Positions 19,322-27,937 of a stretch of 52,001 nucleotides of DNA are shown piece by piece (position 1 is the stretch's first letter; each line of letters begins with the position of its first letter). The position numbers and the translations under genes were made by a program. This DNA is from an uncultured Verrucomicrobiota bacterium (lineage in GTDB: Bacteria; Verrucomicrobiota; Verrucomicrobiia; Limisphaerales; UBA8199), in the NCBI GenBank assembly GCA_903873945.1, contig CAIQQM010000251.1, forward strand, positions 1 through 52,001. The letters are read 5' to 3'. The notes beneath the pieces are model-generated. The model had not been told where the DNA came from. It saw only the letters and a list, made by a program, of their open reading frames with translations, and did no database searches.

Positions 19322-20641
19322 TCATTCCGCAAACAAGTCCTCGCCACTAAGAACCCGGCCAGTGGTTCCGCTGAGAATTTCGGCCCCCAAACCACCCGGC
19401 GGCGTTGCGGCCAGCTTTTGGAAAAAATTCGGGAATGTTTTCTTCACACAGGATGGATTCTTGATCTTTATCCCTGGAACTTTCAATCCCAGAATCGCAA
19501 AGCACATGGCCATGCGGTGGTCGTTGTAGGTCTCTATCCCTGCCCCGTGAAGTTCCGAAGGATAAACCGTCAGCGTATCACCCTCTTCAACGACCTTCGC
19601 GCCGCATTTGGTTAGCTCTGTGCGCAGAGCCACAACACGCTCGCATTCCTGCATTCGAAGCCGCCCGAGGTCGGTAAATTGGACGGGCTTCAACGCGAAA
19701 GGCGCCATAACAATCGCCGTCATAATACTGTCGCCAAGATCAGCCCGGCGCGAGATGGACAACGGCAACCGCAAAAACCGGGGAAATGCCGTGTCTGGCT
19801 GCCAGTCTGATTTCGGCCACATAGCCACAGTGACCGGCGGTTTGAAAACATCCATGGCGAGAGACTGGCTTCCCGCCGGCTGACGCTCCCGTAAAAGCTG
19901 GAGCGCAGAAACAGCCCAGAAATAGCTGCCGCTCGAAGCATCCGGTTCAATCTGAAACCGACCACCCGAGCCTGGAAAGACCTTGATCAACTCGGACGTC
20001 ATCCTCACGTAGGGTGACTCTTCCATATTTTCGCCCACGACTTGAATCTGCCAGCCCCCCTGCCCGGCACAGAGCATGAGTGCCGACGCGAATTGTGAAC
20101 TCTGCCCGATGCTGACCACGCATTTACCGGAATGCGGGCCTGTTCCGTGGATAACCGCCGGCAACTTATTGTTGGGCGAGGCGATCCGGTACCCAAGCTC
20201 GCGCAAAGCTTCAAACAACGCTGCTTGCGGCCGCTCGTGCATACGCGGCGTCCCGTGTAATCGGTACGCTCCTTGCCCCAGGCAAACCAATGCTGTCAGA
20301 AACCGTGCCGCCGTCCCCGCATTCCCCACGAACAATTCCATCGGCTGTTCTTCGGTGCCCCCACGAGGAACCGGGGCGCCTTTGCCATAAATAGTGAGCG
20401 TCCGATTACCGGTTTCATTCGCATCCGGCGCAACATTCAGGATATACCCAAGCTCCTGGAGACAGTTAACCATCACCTGCGTATCCTCGCTCCAGAGGGC
20501 GCCTCGCAAGGTTGTTTCGCCATCACCAAGCGCCCCGAGGATTAACGCCCGATTCGTGATGCTTTTCGAACCGGGCACCGTGATCTCCGCATGCACCGGC
20601 ATGCCGAGGGGAACAATTTCGATAAGATGTGGTAGCGCCAT
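19322..20641 (-). CDS. aroA: 3-phosphoshikimate 1-carboxyvinyltransferase (EPSP synthase)
   Basis: AroA makes EPSP from shikimate 3-phosphate and phosphoenolpyruvate. The 439-residue protein has VPGSKSITNRALILGAL at the N-terminus, the loop GNAGTAARFLTA, TPRMHERPQ, SSQFASALMLCA, and the C-terminal NDHRMAMCFAILGL. The residue after GNAGTAAR is phenylalanine where E. coli has proline. It lies 50 bases after tyrA on the same strand, giving an aromatic amino-acid pair, and 50 bases before cmk. Confidence 0.96.
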   Translation of the reverse strand: MALPHLIEIVPLGMPVHAEITVPGSKSITNRALILGALGDGETTLRGALWSEDTQVMVNCLQELGYILNVAPDANETGNRTLTIYGKGAPVPRGGTEEQPMELFVGNAGTAARFLTALVCLGQGAYRLHGTPRMHERPQAALFEALRELGYRIASPNNKLPAVIHGTGPHSGKCVVSIGQSSQFASALMLCAGQGGWQIQVVGENMEESPYVRMTSELIKVFPGSGGRFQIEPDASSGSYFWAVSALQLLRERQPAGSQSLAMDVFKPPVTVAMWPKSDWQPDTAFPRFLRLPLSISRRADLGDSIMTAIVMAPFALKPVQFTDLGRLRMQECERVVALRTELTKCGAKVVEEGDTLTVYPSELHGAGIETYNDHRMAMCFAILGLKVPGIKIKNPSCVKKTFPNFFQKLAATPPGGLGAEILSGTTGRVLSGEDLFAE

Positions 20642-20691
20642 GTTCAGTTGCGGTTAACGCGGCAGCAAAGACGCCACGTGCCACAAATTAA

Positions 20692-21579
20692 TCATTCCGA
20701 CGACGGGGACCCCGTCTTGCCTGACCATTCGTCGCGCCGCTGTTTGGCTTTCTCAAAAAACTTTGTGATTGCTTCGTCGTTTCGACCCGCCAAGGCGCGC
20801 CTGAAAACCACCAGGTCGCCCAGGAATGCGTCCAGGGAGTTCAATAGGTTTTTACGATTGGCCAATGCAATGTCGCGCCACATCTCCGGCGAGCTAGAAG
20901 CTATCCGCGTGGTGTCGCGAAAACCATTGGCGCATAGTGTAGCTTGTTCTTTCGGGTGATTTCGGCCCAGGACAAAATTCGCCAACTCAGCCGCCACCAC
21001 ATGAGGCAGATGACTGGAACGGCTGACGAACCGATCGTGCTCCTCCGGGGTGAGCCTCAGCGGACGGGCCCCCACCAGTTTCCAAAGCTGTTCGACCTTG
21101 CGCACCGCATTCTTGTCGGACCTCGTGGTCGGCGTTATGACGCACACTGTGTTGACAAACAAATCGGCGCTGGCGGCCGCCACTCCGGTCTTCTCCGCGC
21201 CGGCTATCGGATGGCCGCCGACAAAATGAGCGCCACGCCGCGACACGAGCGATTCCAATTCACTAACCACGCTGCCCTTAACGCTGCCAACATCAGTGAT
21301 GATCATCCCCGGCTTCAGCAAGGGAAGCATCTGCCACACAAGGGGCCGCATCTGGGCAAGAGGCGTGCAGAGGACGAGCAACTCGGCTCCGTCCACTGCG
21401 GACCGCAAGTCGCGCGTGGCCTTGTCGACCGCACCCGCCCTTTCACATTCCGCCACGCTGGCCGCACGACGAACAAGCCCAATCACCGATTCAGCCAATC
21501 GGCGTCGTTTGAGGGCAAGTCCCAACGAACCGCCCAGCAAACCAACGCCAACCAGCGTAATTCTTTTCCAGCGCACCAT
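20692..21579 (-). CDS. tyrA: Prephenate dehydrogenase
   Basis: TyrA oxidatively decarboxylates prephenate in tyrosine synthesis. The 295-residue protein starts with the NAD-binding loop ITLVGVGLLGGSLGLAL and has LVLCTPLAQM, ITDVGSVKGSV, FVGGHPIAGAEKTGV and SRSSHLPHVVAAELA, all typical. There is no chorismate mutase or ACT domain. I took the ATG at 21579; the frame is open for 53 further codons, but this part encodes repeat sequence and not protein-like sequence. Upstream of aroA on the same strand. Confidence 0.94.
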   Translation of the reverse strand: MVRWKRITLVGVGLLGGSLGLALKRRRLAESVIGLVRRAASVAECERAGAVDKATRDLRSAVDGAELLVLCTPLAQMRPLVWQMLPLLKPGMIITDVGSVKGSVVSELESLVSRRGAHFVGGHPIAGAEKTGVAAASADLFVNTVCVITPTTRSDKNAVRKVEQLWKLVGARPLRLTPEEHDRFVSRSSHLPHVVAAELANFVLGRNHPKEQATLCANGFRDTTRIASSSPEMWRDIALANRKNLLNSLDAFLGDLVVFRRALAGRNDEAITKFFEKAKQRRDEWSGKTGSPSSE

Positions 21580-21587
21580 GGAAGTTT

Positions 21588-21611
21588 CAGGTTTCAACCC
21601 GCAGGTTTCAA
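21588..21611. repeat. Tandem CAGGTTTCAA repeat upstream of tyrA
   Basis: Two perfect copies of CAGGTTTCAA (21588-21597 and 21602-21611) stand 14 bases apart, followed by GTTGGAAAC, which forms an imperfect inverted repeat with the second copy. They lie 9 bases upstream of the tyrA start, within the likely 5' leader. Low-complexity text of this kind seems typical of repeat debris. Confidence 0.6.
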
Positions 21612-21744
21612 GTTGGAAACACCCGAACCGCCTGAAAGAAAGAAGCGGGCGGCTTACGTATATCGCATGCTCCAGCCAAACCGATGAACCAGGAGAGACT
21701 GGATGCGCCACCCTGACCGCTCTCAATCCCGGAACCAATCACGG

Positions 21745-22347
21745 TTACTCAGGATAAAACGCCTCGCTCAAAAGAAGGTTAAGATCGTGCACCGCCACGG
21801 TAAGCTGACCATACCTATCTGCCGTTTCCTTGTCCAAGTTGCTTCTCTCAAACCGTTTGGCCATTCGCCGAAATCGGGAACTCAAAGCCATTTCCTTGGT
21901 CTCATCGCCCAGCGCCAGCAGCAGACGCTGGACCTTTTCGGCCCGTTTGCGAGCCATGCGAATAATGTTTAACGCAGTGCGAGACCGGAGGCGGCCAGCT
22001 TTTGCCCGCTTTAGCAACAGACATTCAAACTGACGGCAATGCGCCGGTCGCTGTTCGTAAATGCGGCAAAGATATCCGTCGAGCGCTGCGCATGGCTGCA
22101 GGAATCTCGGATTTCGAGGCCCCAACCTAGGACTTTTTGCCTTTGATTTCCCTTTCCGCCCGCCGGAAACGCCCGGCAAAAACAGGCCCAGTATGCCCAA
22201 TCGTTCCGCATCATCCTCCGATCGCAGTTTGACGTCGGCAAAGATTACGCCATTGCAGCAAAGGCCGCATTCAAGGCAAAGCTGTCCCGGGACAGCTTCC
22301 TGAGAACTTGATGATCCGTTCAACGTAGTGAAAACTAAAGCGAACAC
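21745..22347 (-). CDS. YkgJ-type cysteine-cluster protein
   Basis: A 200-residue protein of the YkgJ/UPF0153 family, in which conserved cysteines are thought to bind a metal or an iron-sulfur cluster. Eight cysteines are arranged as expected: LCLECGLCCNG (C24, C27, C30, C31), then C86, C94, and PAHCRQFEC (C104, C109) after the RIYEQRP motif. A Lys/Arg-rich insert (SGGRKGKSKAKSPR) lies between the two halves. The C-terminal half is helical and basic. The start is a GTG and is not firm. It is divergent from the FHA gene. Function is unknown for the family. Confidence 0.82.
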   Translation of the reverse strand: MFALVFTTLNGSSSSQEAVPGQLCLECGLCCNGVIFADVKLRSEDDAERLGILGLFLPGVSGGRKGKSKAKSPRLGPRNPRFLQPCAALDGYLCRIYEQRPAHCRQFECLLLKRAKAGRLRSRTALNIIRMARKRAEKVQRLLLALGDETKEMALSSRFRRMAKRFERSNLDKETADRYGQLTVAVHDLNLLLSEAFYPE

Positions 22348-22526
22348 AGCCTTGTGACAACTGTTCTTGAGCCCTGTTCACAAACCCGTTGCTCACTGGA
22401 ACCACCGGATTCGCATCCGGCATCGCACTCCTGTTGGAGCTGTTGCCTAATATTCTGAACTGTGTCCTTTTCAAGTTCTTGACTTCGACTTGCGAGCGCG
22501 GATAATCGCCTTGCTTAAGGTGAATT

Positions 22527-23042
22527 ATGGCTAAACTTGTTGTCCTCACCGCGGGAATGACTGGTCTCACACAGGAAATAAAAGGGGACAGGGTTACCAT
22601 CGGCCGTACCGACGACAACACCTTCCCTATCTCCGAGCCATCCATTTCCAGCCATCACTGCGAAATTCTGTTACGCGGCCGCGAGGTGATTGTCCGTGAT
22701 CTTCATTCCACTAACGGCACGTTCATCGACGGCGAAGAAGTTACCGAACGAGTCATCAAGCCAGGGCAGGTGCTCCGCCTTGGCCAGGTTGAGATGCGGC
22801 TCGAAACGGAAACTCCTGTCGGACCCGCAAAAAAACCTTTGGATCGCACGACATTGATACCGCGCGGGGTGAGCTCGGACGAACTCGGCCAGAGTCCCAG
22901 CCTCGGTAAGCTCTACACCAAAGGCACCGGCTTCTCGAAGAAGGAAGACAAGATAAAAGAGGTCTTCATTATCGTGACCATCATTGTTGGTGTGGGCATC
23001 ATGGGCTTGCTTCTTTACGTGTTTAAGATCGCCGGCAAATAG
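22527..23042 (+). CDS. FHA-domain protein with C-terminal membrane anchor
   Basis: A 171-residue protein with one FHA domain, a phosphothreonine-binding module (about residues 20-90). The binding residues are visible: GR27 in VTIGRTDD, S39/S42 with H43-H44 in EPSISSHH, and N63-G64-T65 in STNGTFI. A linker of about 55 residues with several threonines leads to one membrane segment (146-166, KEVFIIVTIIVGVGIMGLLL), so the FHA domain faces the cytoplasm. FHA proteins usually partner Ser/Thr kinases; the only kinase trace in this window is the fragment near 14.3 kb. Confidence 0.88.
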   Translation: MAKLVVLTAGMTGLTQEIKGDRVTIGRTDDNTFPISEPSISSHHCEILLRGREVIVRDLHSTNGTFIDGEEVTERVIKPGQVLRLGQVEMRLETETPVGPAKKPLDRTTLIPRGVSSDELGQSPSLGKLYTKGTGFSKKEDKIKEVFIIVTIIVGVGIMGLLLYVFKIAGK

Positions 23043-23377
23043 GCACGGCTGAAACTCCCGGATTCTCCAGCTCTTACCTTTCACAGACGGCCTCTTTCAT
23101 CCTCAGAAATACAAAAGCGTTGTTCAACCCGAGGCTGCTCCGGAACCCGGGCTTGAATTTACCAAGACCCCGGCTTTTCGATGGCGTGGACTTTTGAGCA
23201 AGGCCAAGCCGGGCGGGGTTGAATCTGGGGTCCTTCTGCGTTCGGGATATGCCATGGCGGTTGAGCGAGGCACAATCTAGGAAACTCAAGGAACCATTGT
23301 GGGCTCGTTATGCGTTTGCGAGTTTTGGGAAGCGTTAAAAATCAGAAAACCCTTGTTTTACAAGGAGTTTATGGGGG
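23043..23377. other. Gene-free stretch between FHA gene and tRNA-Phe
   Basis: About 335 bases with no frame that looks like a protein. The longest minus frame (23074-23289) has repeat-like composition and no family resemblance. The only structure I can point to is the short hairpin next to the tRNA gene (listed separately). Confidence 0.6.
23351..23365 (-). terminator. Possible terminator after tRNA-Phe
   Basis: On the minus strand a 5-bp stem CCTTG/CAAGG with a 5-base loop lies 12 bases past the tRNA 3' end, followed by a T-rich run (GTTTTCTGATTTTT). The stem is short, so this is only a candidate. Confidence 0.4.
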
Positions 23378-23453
<76 letters not shown>

Positions 23454-23566
23454 AGCCGCGAGGCGGCATTGAACCCAGCTTCACCACGCTTGGCAAGACA
23501 GAATTCAGCGCCACGCTTACCTATATTCGCAAACCGGCTTCGCCGCCAGATTATTCTCCCGCCTGC

Positions 23567-24544
23567 TTACGCTCTCGGATGTGCAGCATCGTAAGCCCGT
23601 TTAAGCCGTTCGGTTGTAAGATGAGTGTAAACCTGTGTCGTAACCAGATGAGCATGCCCCAGAAGCTCCTGGACACTCCGCAAATCCGCGCCCGCGTCCA
23701 GTAGATGCGTCGCATAACTGTGGCGCAATTTGTGCGGCGTCAGGTGCGGGTCGAGGTGAGCAAGCATAAGGTACTTCTTGAGGCGGAGCTGGAGACCTCG
23801 CGGCGAAACCGGTCTTAACTTCTTCAAACTCCCGTAAAAAACTGGAGATACCCCGCGAGGGGTCTGAGGAAGGAGATTCCAGTAATTTTTAATCGCGACC
23901 AGCGCAGGTTCACCAATGGGAACAAGGCGTTCCTTCTTTCCTTTGCCGCGCACACGGACAAGTTGCTCACCCCAGTCAATATCCTGAGCCACCAGTCCAC
24001 AGAGCTCACTGATCCGCAGACCACATGAATAAATGGTCTCAAGAACCGCCACGTCACGCTGGCAGGCAACGTTTGCGCACCCCCGCGGTTCGTGTTTCTC
24101 TCCAGTCAGCGGCAGGAGTTTAAGCGGGGCGGCAAGCAAATCTGCCATCTGTTGCACAGTTAAGAACTTCGGCAGCCGCTTGCCGGGCTTGGGCAGCGCG
24201 AGATTCTTGATCGGTGAACTCGCCAGAATCCCGTTCCGAATCAAGAATTTGTAGAAGGTCCGCAATGCGCAGAACCGAAGCTGAATCGCGGCCCGGCTGA
24301 GGTTGTGTCTTCCCAAAAAACGGAGATAAGCCCGGAACTCATCCCGCTGGAGCTTCTCCCATGCAGGCGGCTGTTGCCGTTCCTCGTGGTGCCAGCGAAG
24401 GAATTCCAACAACGCCTGCCGGTAGTTACGTTGCGTGTACCCCGAGGCGCCACGGTCCGTGGCGAGATGCTGGAGAAACTTCGTGATCCAGGGATCAGCG
24501 GCTGGCGGTTGCGTCTTCGGCGGTCGGTCGGGGTTTCCAGGCAT
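23567..24544 (-). CDS. XerC/XerD-type tyrosine recombinase
   Basis: A 325-residue site-specific recombinase. The N-terminal SAM-like DNA-binding domain (about 17-110) precedes the catalytic domain with all active residues: R177 in CGLRISELCG, a lysine in RGKGKKERLVP (about 201-204), H271 and R274 in HKLRHSYATHLLD, H297 in LLGHAHL, and Y306 in TTQVYTHLT. Length and sequence resemble chromosome-dimer resolvases XerC/D rather than phage integrases. I used the ATG at 24544, after the topoisomerase stop, with GGGAG about 11 bases upstream; an ATG at 24619 would overlap that gene. It may be translated after topB. Which Xer it is, and whether a partner exists elsewhere, cannot be told. Confidence 0.87.
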   Translation of the reverse strand: MPGNPDRPPKTQPPAADPWITKFLQHLATDRGASGYTQRNYRQALLEFLRWHHEERQQPPAWEKLQRDEFRAYLRFLGRHNLSRAAIQLRFCALRTFYKFLIRNGILASSPIKNLALPKPGKRLPKFLTVQQMADLLAAPLKLLPLTGEKHEPRGCANVACQRDVAVLETIYSCGLRISELCGLVAQDIDWGEQLVRVRGKGKKERLVPIGEPALVAIKNYWNLLPQTPRGVSPVFYGSLKKLRPVSPRGLQLRLKKYLMLAHLDPHLTPHKLRHSYATHLLDAGADLRSVQELLGHAHLVTTQVYTHLTTERLKRAYDAAHPRA

Positions 24545-24569
24545 CGCCACGGAGTCTCCCTTCAGGGTC

Positions 24570-27407
24570 TCAGCCGCTGTGGCTTTTCCCCGCCTCGGAT
24601 TCCCTAGGCGGGAAGTCAAACGTTACCTTGCCCATGTCATCCATTACCAGGAAAGCTGAGAAAGGCCGTCCTGCCTTCGAAATAAACTTTTCGAGAAGCC
24701 CGGTCTTGCTCTCCGCAAGAAGTTTGGCCGCCTGTAGGCGGTCGATCGGCTGCTCCAAAATGCTTTTGCTAATCTTGAATTTGCACGAACGCTTTTCGGC
24801 CTGAGACCGCTCACAAACATACCCCGACTCAGTCTCGAAGACGCGACCGTTGCACTTCGGACATTTGCCCAGCTCCTCCTGACCCGTGAAATCGAGCCTC
24901 ACCGCCGGTTCTTTCGGTTTCCTGGCGGCACCGGCTTTCTGTTTTACTTCACGCGGCGCAAATTCAAACCCTATCTTGCCGTCCTTGCCAACGACCAGGA
25001 ACGCCTTGAAGGCGCGGTGATTTCTATTGGAGATAAACTTCGTCAGCAGATCCGTTTTGCCGGTCTTCAGCAGCTTTGCCATCTGAGCCCTGTCAATCGG
25101 CTGTTGCAGGATGATCGCGCCGGAGCGGAAATCGCACGTTTTCTCGGGGCCGGTCGCTTTCTCGCAGATGTAACTCATGCCACTTTCAAACACCTGGGCA
25201 CCGCACTTCGGACATTTGCCGAGCGGCTCCTTCCCTGTGAAATCCACCGGCGCCGCTGCGCCGTTTTCACCCATCTTTTCCTCATTGCCAAAATCGAATT
25301 CCGGCTTGAACTCAGGCGTCATCTTAATCACCGCCGCAAACGGCCTGCCCATTTTGCTGCGGAATCCTTGCAGCGGACCAACCACGCCCCTGCTGATCAG
25401 CTCCTCCACTTCGGGAATCTCAAGCTGACGACTCGCGACGATTTTCCACAAGCCGAAATCGCACTTCTGGCACTGGAACTTTTTGTAGTTCTCATGAATC
25501 TCTCCGCCGCACTTCGGGCACGGCACCTTCAACGTTCCGAAATCGCCCGGCACGGTGTCGCTTTCATGGCGCTTGGCCTTCTCAACAATCGCGCGCGTCA
25601 TATCGGCGATTTCTTTCATGAACTCGGGGCGTTTCATCTGGCCGCGCGCCATGCTCCGCAGCTTGAATTCCCAATTCCCCGTCAGCTCCGGTGAAGAGAG
25701 CTCGGGAATGTCCAGACCACGCAGAAGGGTTATCAAGGAAAACGCCTTGGCGGTTGCCTGCAGCTCCCGTCCGTTGCGCAACACATACTTCTCCCAAATC
25801 AAGCCTTCGATGATCTGCGCCCGTGTGGCGGGCGTTCCCAGCCCCTTCTCCTGCATCGCTTCGCGCAATTCTTCATCCTCAACCAGTTTGCCGGCACCTT
25901 CCATCGCGCTCAGCAGCGTGGCTTCGTTGAACCTCGGCGGCGGTTTTGTCTGGCTGGCAATCACCTCGACCTGTATCGTCTTGACGGTCTCGTTGGGCTG
26001 GACCGGCACGAGCGTGCCTCCACCCTCACCCGAATCCGCTTGCGCTTCCTTACCGTAGACCGCCAGCCAACCCGCGTTCACCATCACCTTACCTTCGCTC
26101 TTAAACGGCTCGCCCTCGACACGCGTGATCCGGGTCGTTACCAAGAACTCCGCTGCGGGATAAAACACGGCGAGAAACCGTTTCGTGACCATGTCGTACA
26201 GTTTCGCTTCCAGCTCATTCAGATGCTTCGGCGCAAGCGAGGTCGGGATAATGGCGAAGTGGTCGGAAATCTTGGCATTGTTGAAAATCCGCTTGTTGGG
26301 CCTGACCCAGCCATTTTTGAGAACCTGGTCCGCGAACGTGGCGTAGCTGGTCTCGCCCAGCATCCCCAGCGTTTTCTTTACCGTGTCGAGGTAATCCTCC
26401 GGCAAAGCGCGGGCATCGGTTCGCGGATAGGTCAACACCTTATGCTTCTCGTAAAGCGCCTGCGCCAGCGACAGCGTCGTCTTGGCGGAAAACCCGAAAC
26501 GCCCGTTCGCCTCACGCTGCAAGCTCGTCAAGTCATACAGCAACGGCGAGAGTTGCGTCGTCGGCTTGCTTTCCTCGGTGACAATGCCGGGCCGACCCTG
26601 GCACTTCTCGCGAATGGCTTCCGCCCTCGCGACATCCCAAACCCGCTCCGGCCTGAGGTCCGCATCTCCATCTTTCTTCGCGAACTTCTCGTCGAACCAG
26701 CGTCCCGGGTATTCCCCTTTCTGCGCACCGAACGTCCCGTGAATTTCCCAATAATTCCTCGGAACGAAATTCTTAATCCGCTCCTCGCGTTCCACCAGAA
26801 TCGCCAGCGTCGGCGTCTGCACCCGGCCAACCGTCGTGAGATGAAACCCGCCCGTTTTCGAGTTGAAAGCCGTCATCGCCCGCGTGCCATTGATGCCAAC
26901 CAGCCAGTCCGATTCCGATCGGCATACCGCCGCATCCGCCAGCGGCCGCATCGTGACGTCATCGCGCAAGTGCTCGAACCCTTCCCGAATCGCCGCATGA
27001 GTCATCGACTGCAGCCAAAGCCGTTTGATCGGGTGTTTGGCCTTCGAGTACTGGACGATATATCGAAAAATCAACTCCCCCTCCCGGCCCGCGTCGCACG
27101 CATTCACCAGTGCCGTCACATCCGGTCGTTTGATCAGCTTCAGCAGCACCCTCAGGCGCGCCTCCGCTCTCTCAATCGGCCGCAGGTCGAAATACGGCGG
27201 GATCACGGGCAGATGCGCAAACGTCCACTTGCCGCGCTTGACCTCAAACTGGTCAGGCACGCAAATTTCGAGCAAGTGGCCCACCGCCGACGAAAGCACG
27301 TACTGTTCGCTTTCGTAGTAGTCAGCCTGTTTCCTGAAACCGCCCAATGCCTTGGCAATGTCGCTGGCGACGGACGGCTTTTCCGCAATGATCAATGCCT
27401 TTCCCAT
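24570..27407 (-). CDS. topB: Type IA DNA topoisomerase, TopB-like, with three C-terminal zinc repeats
   Basis: A 945-residue type IA topoisomerase. The Toprim domain starts KALIIAEKPSVASDIAKALG and has ACDAGREGELIFRY with the acidic metal residues. The active-site tyrosine is Y327 in LTYPRTDARALPEDY, the same position as in E. coli TopB. GLGTPATRAQIIEGLI closes the core. The last about 300 residues hold three units, each beginning with CPKC and ending with a K-x-x-G/L-L-x-K-F-I-S block and a variable FxAFLV strand, like topoisomerase C-terminal repeats; all three have paired cysteines. It may decatenate or relax DNA; which one dominates is not deducible. Overlaps no gene; Xer follows on the same strand. 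Confidence 0.93.
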   Translation of the reverse strand: MGKALIIAEKPSVASDIAKALGGFRKQADYYESEQYVLSSAVGHLLEICVPDQFEVKRGKWTFAHLPVIPPYFDLRPIERAEARLRVLLKLIKRPDVTALVNACDAGREGELIFRYIVQYSKAKHPIKRLWLQSMTHAAIREGFEHLRDDVTMRPLADAAVCRSESDWLVGINGTRAMTAFNSKTGGFHLTTVGRVQTPTLAILVEREERIKNFVPRNYWEIHGTFGAQKGEYPGRWFDEKFAKKDGDADLRPERVWDVARAEAIREKCQGRPGIVTEESKPTTQLSPLLYDLTSLQREANGRFGFSAKTTLSLAQALYEKHKVLTYPRTDARALPEDYLDTVKKTLGMLGETSYATFADQVLKNGWVRPNKRIFNNAKISDHFAIIPTSLAPKHLNELEAKLYDMVTKRFLAVFYPAAEFLVTTRITRVEGEPFKSEGKVMVNAGWLAVYGKEAQADSGEGGGTLVPVQPNETVKTIQVEVIASQTKPPPRFNEATLLSAMEGAGKLVEDEELREAMQEKGLGTPATRAQIIEGLIWEKYVLRNGRELQATAKAFSLITLLRGLDIPELSSPELTGNWEFKLRSMARGQMKRPEFMKEIADMTRAIVEKAKRHESDTVPGDFGTLKVPCPKCGGEIHENYKKFQCQKCDFGLWKIVASRQLEIPEVEELISRGVVGPLQGFRSKMGRPFAAVIKMTPEFKPEFDFGNEEKMGENGAAAPVDFTGKEPLGKCPKCGAQVFESGMSYICEKATGPEKTCDFRSGAIILQQPIDRAQMAKLLKTGKTDLLTKFISNRNHRAFKAFLVVGKDGKIGFEFAPREVKQKAGAARKPKEPAVRLDFTGQEELGKCPKCNGRVFETESGYVCERSQAEKRSCKFKISKSILEQPIDRLQAAKLLAESKTGLLEKFISKAGRPFSAFLVMDDMGKVTFDFPPRESEAGKSHSG

Positions 27408-27599
27408 GCAAATCTATTGACTCTTACATCCTAACCATTGATGGATCAAATCCATGCAAGTTGGCGGACAGTGACTCAAAGCTGACCCGCTGTCAAAGAT
27501 TTCGTGCAATTGGGCAGGCAATCCGTAGTGAAAGCCAGCGTTGCCGGAAAGTGAAAGGAGGAGAGGAATTTTTGCTACAGATTTCACAGATGGCACAGA

Positions 27600-27612
27600 G
27601 TCGAAGTTCGAC
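27600..27612. repeat. 13-base perfect palindrome, copy 1
   Basis: GTCGAA-G-TTCGAC is a perfect inverted repeat around one central base. It is followed by TTCCCA. It pairs with a second copy about 39 bases to the right that keeps the palindrome with a changed base pair. Confidence 0.75.
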
Positions 27613-27638
27613 TTCCCATAGCAGCCACGGATGGAACA

Positions 27639-27651
27639 GCCGAAGTTCGGC
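27639..27651. repeat. 13-base perfect palindrome, copy 2
   Basis: GCCGAA-G-TTCGGC, again perfect, followed by CTCCCA. Relative to copy 1 the second pair is C-G instead of T-A, so the two copies differ by a compensatory change. Confidence 0.75.
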
Positions 27652-27937
27652 CTCCCAATTAAACACGGTTTTCTTGGCTACAGATGGCGCAGATTTTGAA
27701 CTGAGTAGGGGTGGTGCTCCGCGCCGACCGAACGCAGCAAACGCCCTTGACTCGGCTTTGCGACACGTCGTAGGTTCCAGCCCCATGAGGACTCGATGGG
27801 AAGCTAACCCGCTCGCTCCAGCCAACAGCCGCCGTCCCTTTTGTTTTTGGCCTACGGGAGATTCGCTGCTCCGGGCTTCGTGGCTGCGCAACTCACAGCG
27901 GATGCGCATGGACTGATTCTTTCGCCAGCAGTACGCG

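Larger units (their letters stand above)
27408..27937. repeat. Repeat-rich intergenic region of about 530 bases
   Basis: No convincing coding frame exists in this stretch. It contains a small perfect hairpin ATGGAT-CAA-ATCCAT (27441-27455), a run of period-9 ACAGAT words (about 27576-27600, and again near 27679), and two 13-base palindromes listed separately. The minus frame that spans most of it has repeat-like composition and matches no family. The region likely also holds the promoters of topB and of the ICMT-like gene, which I cannot place. Confidence 0.6.

Noticed and set aside
20692-21738. Extended N-terminus of tyrA reaching to 21738
   Set aside because: The extra codons cover the tandem CAGGTTTCAA repeat and give no recognisable protein sequence; the NAD-binding strand begins right after the ATG at 21579.
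23074-23289. 71-codon minus frame upstream of tRNA-Phe
   Set aside because: No family resemblance, no ribosome binding site and composition typical of intergenic repeats.
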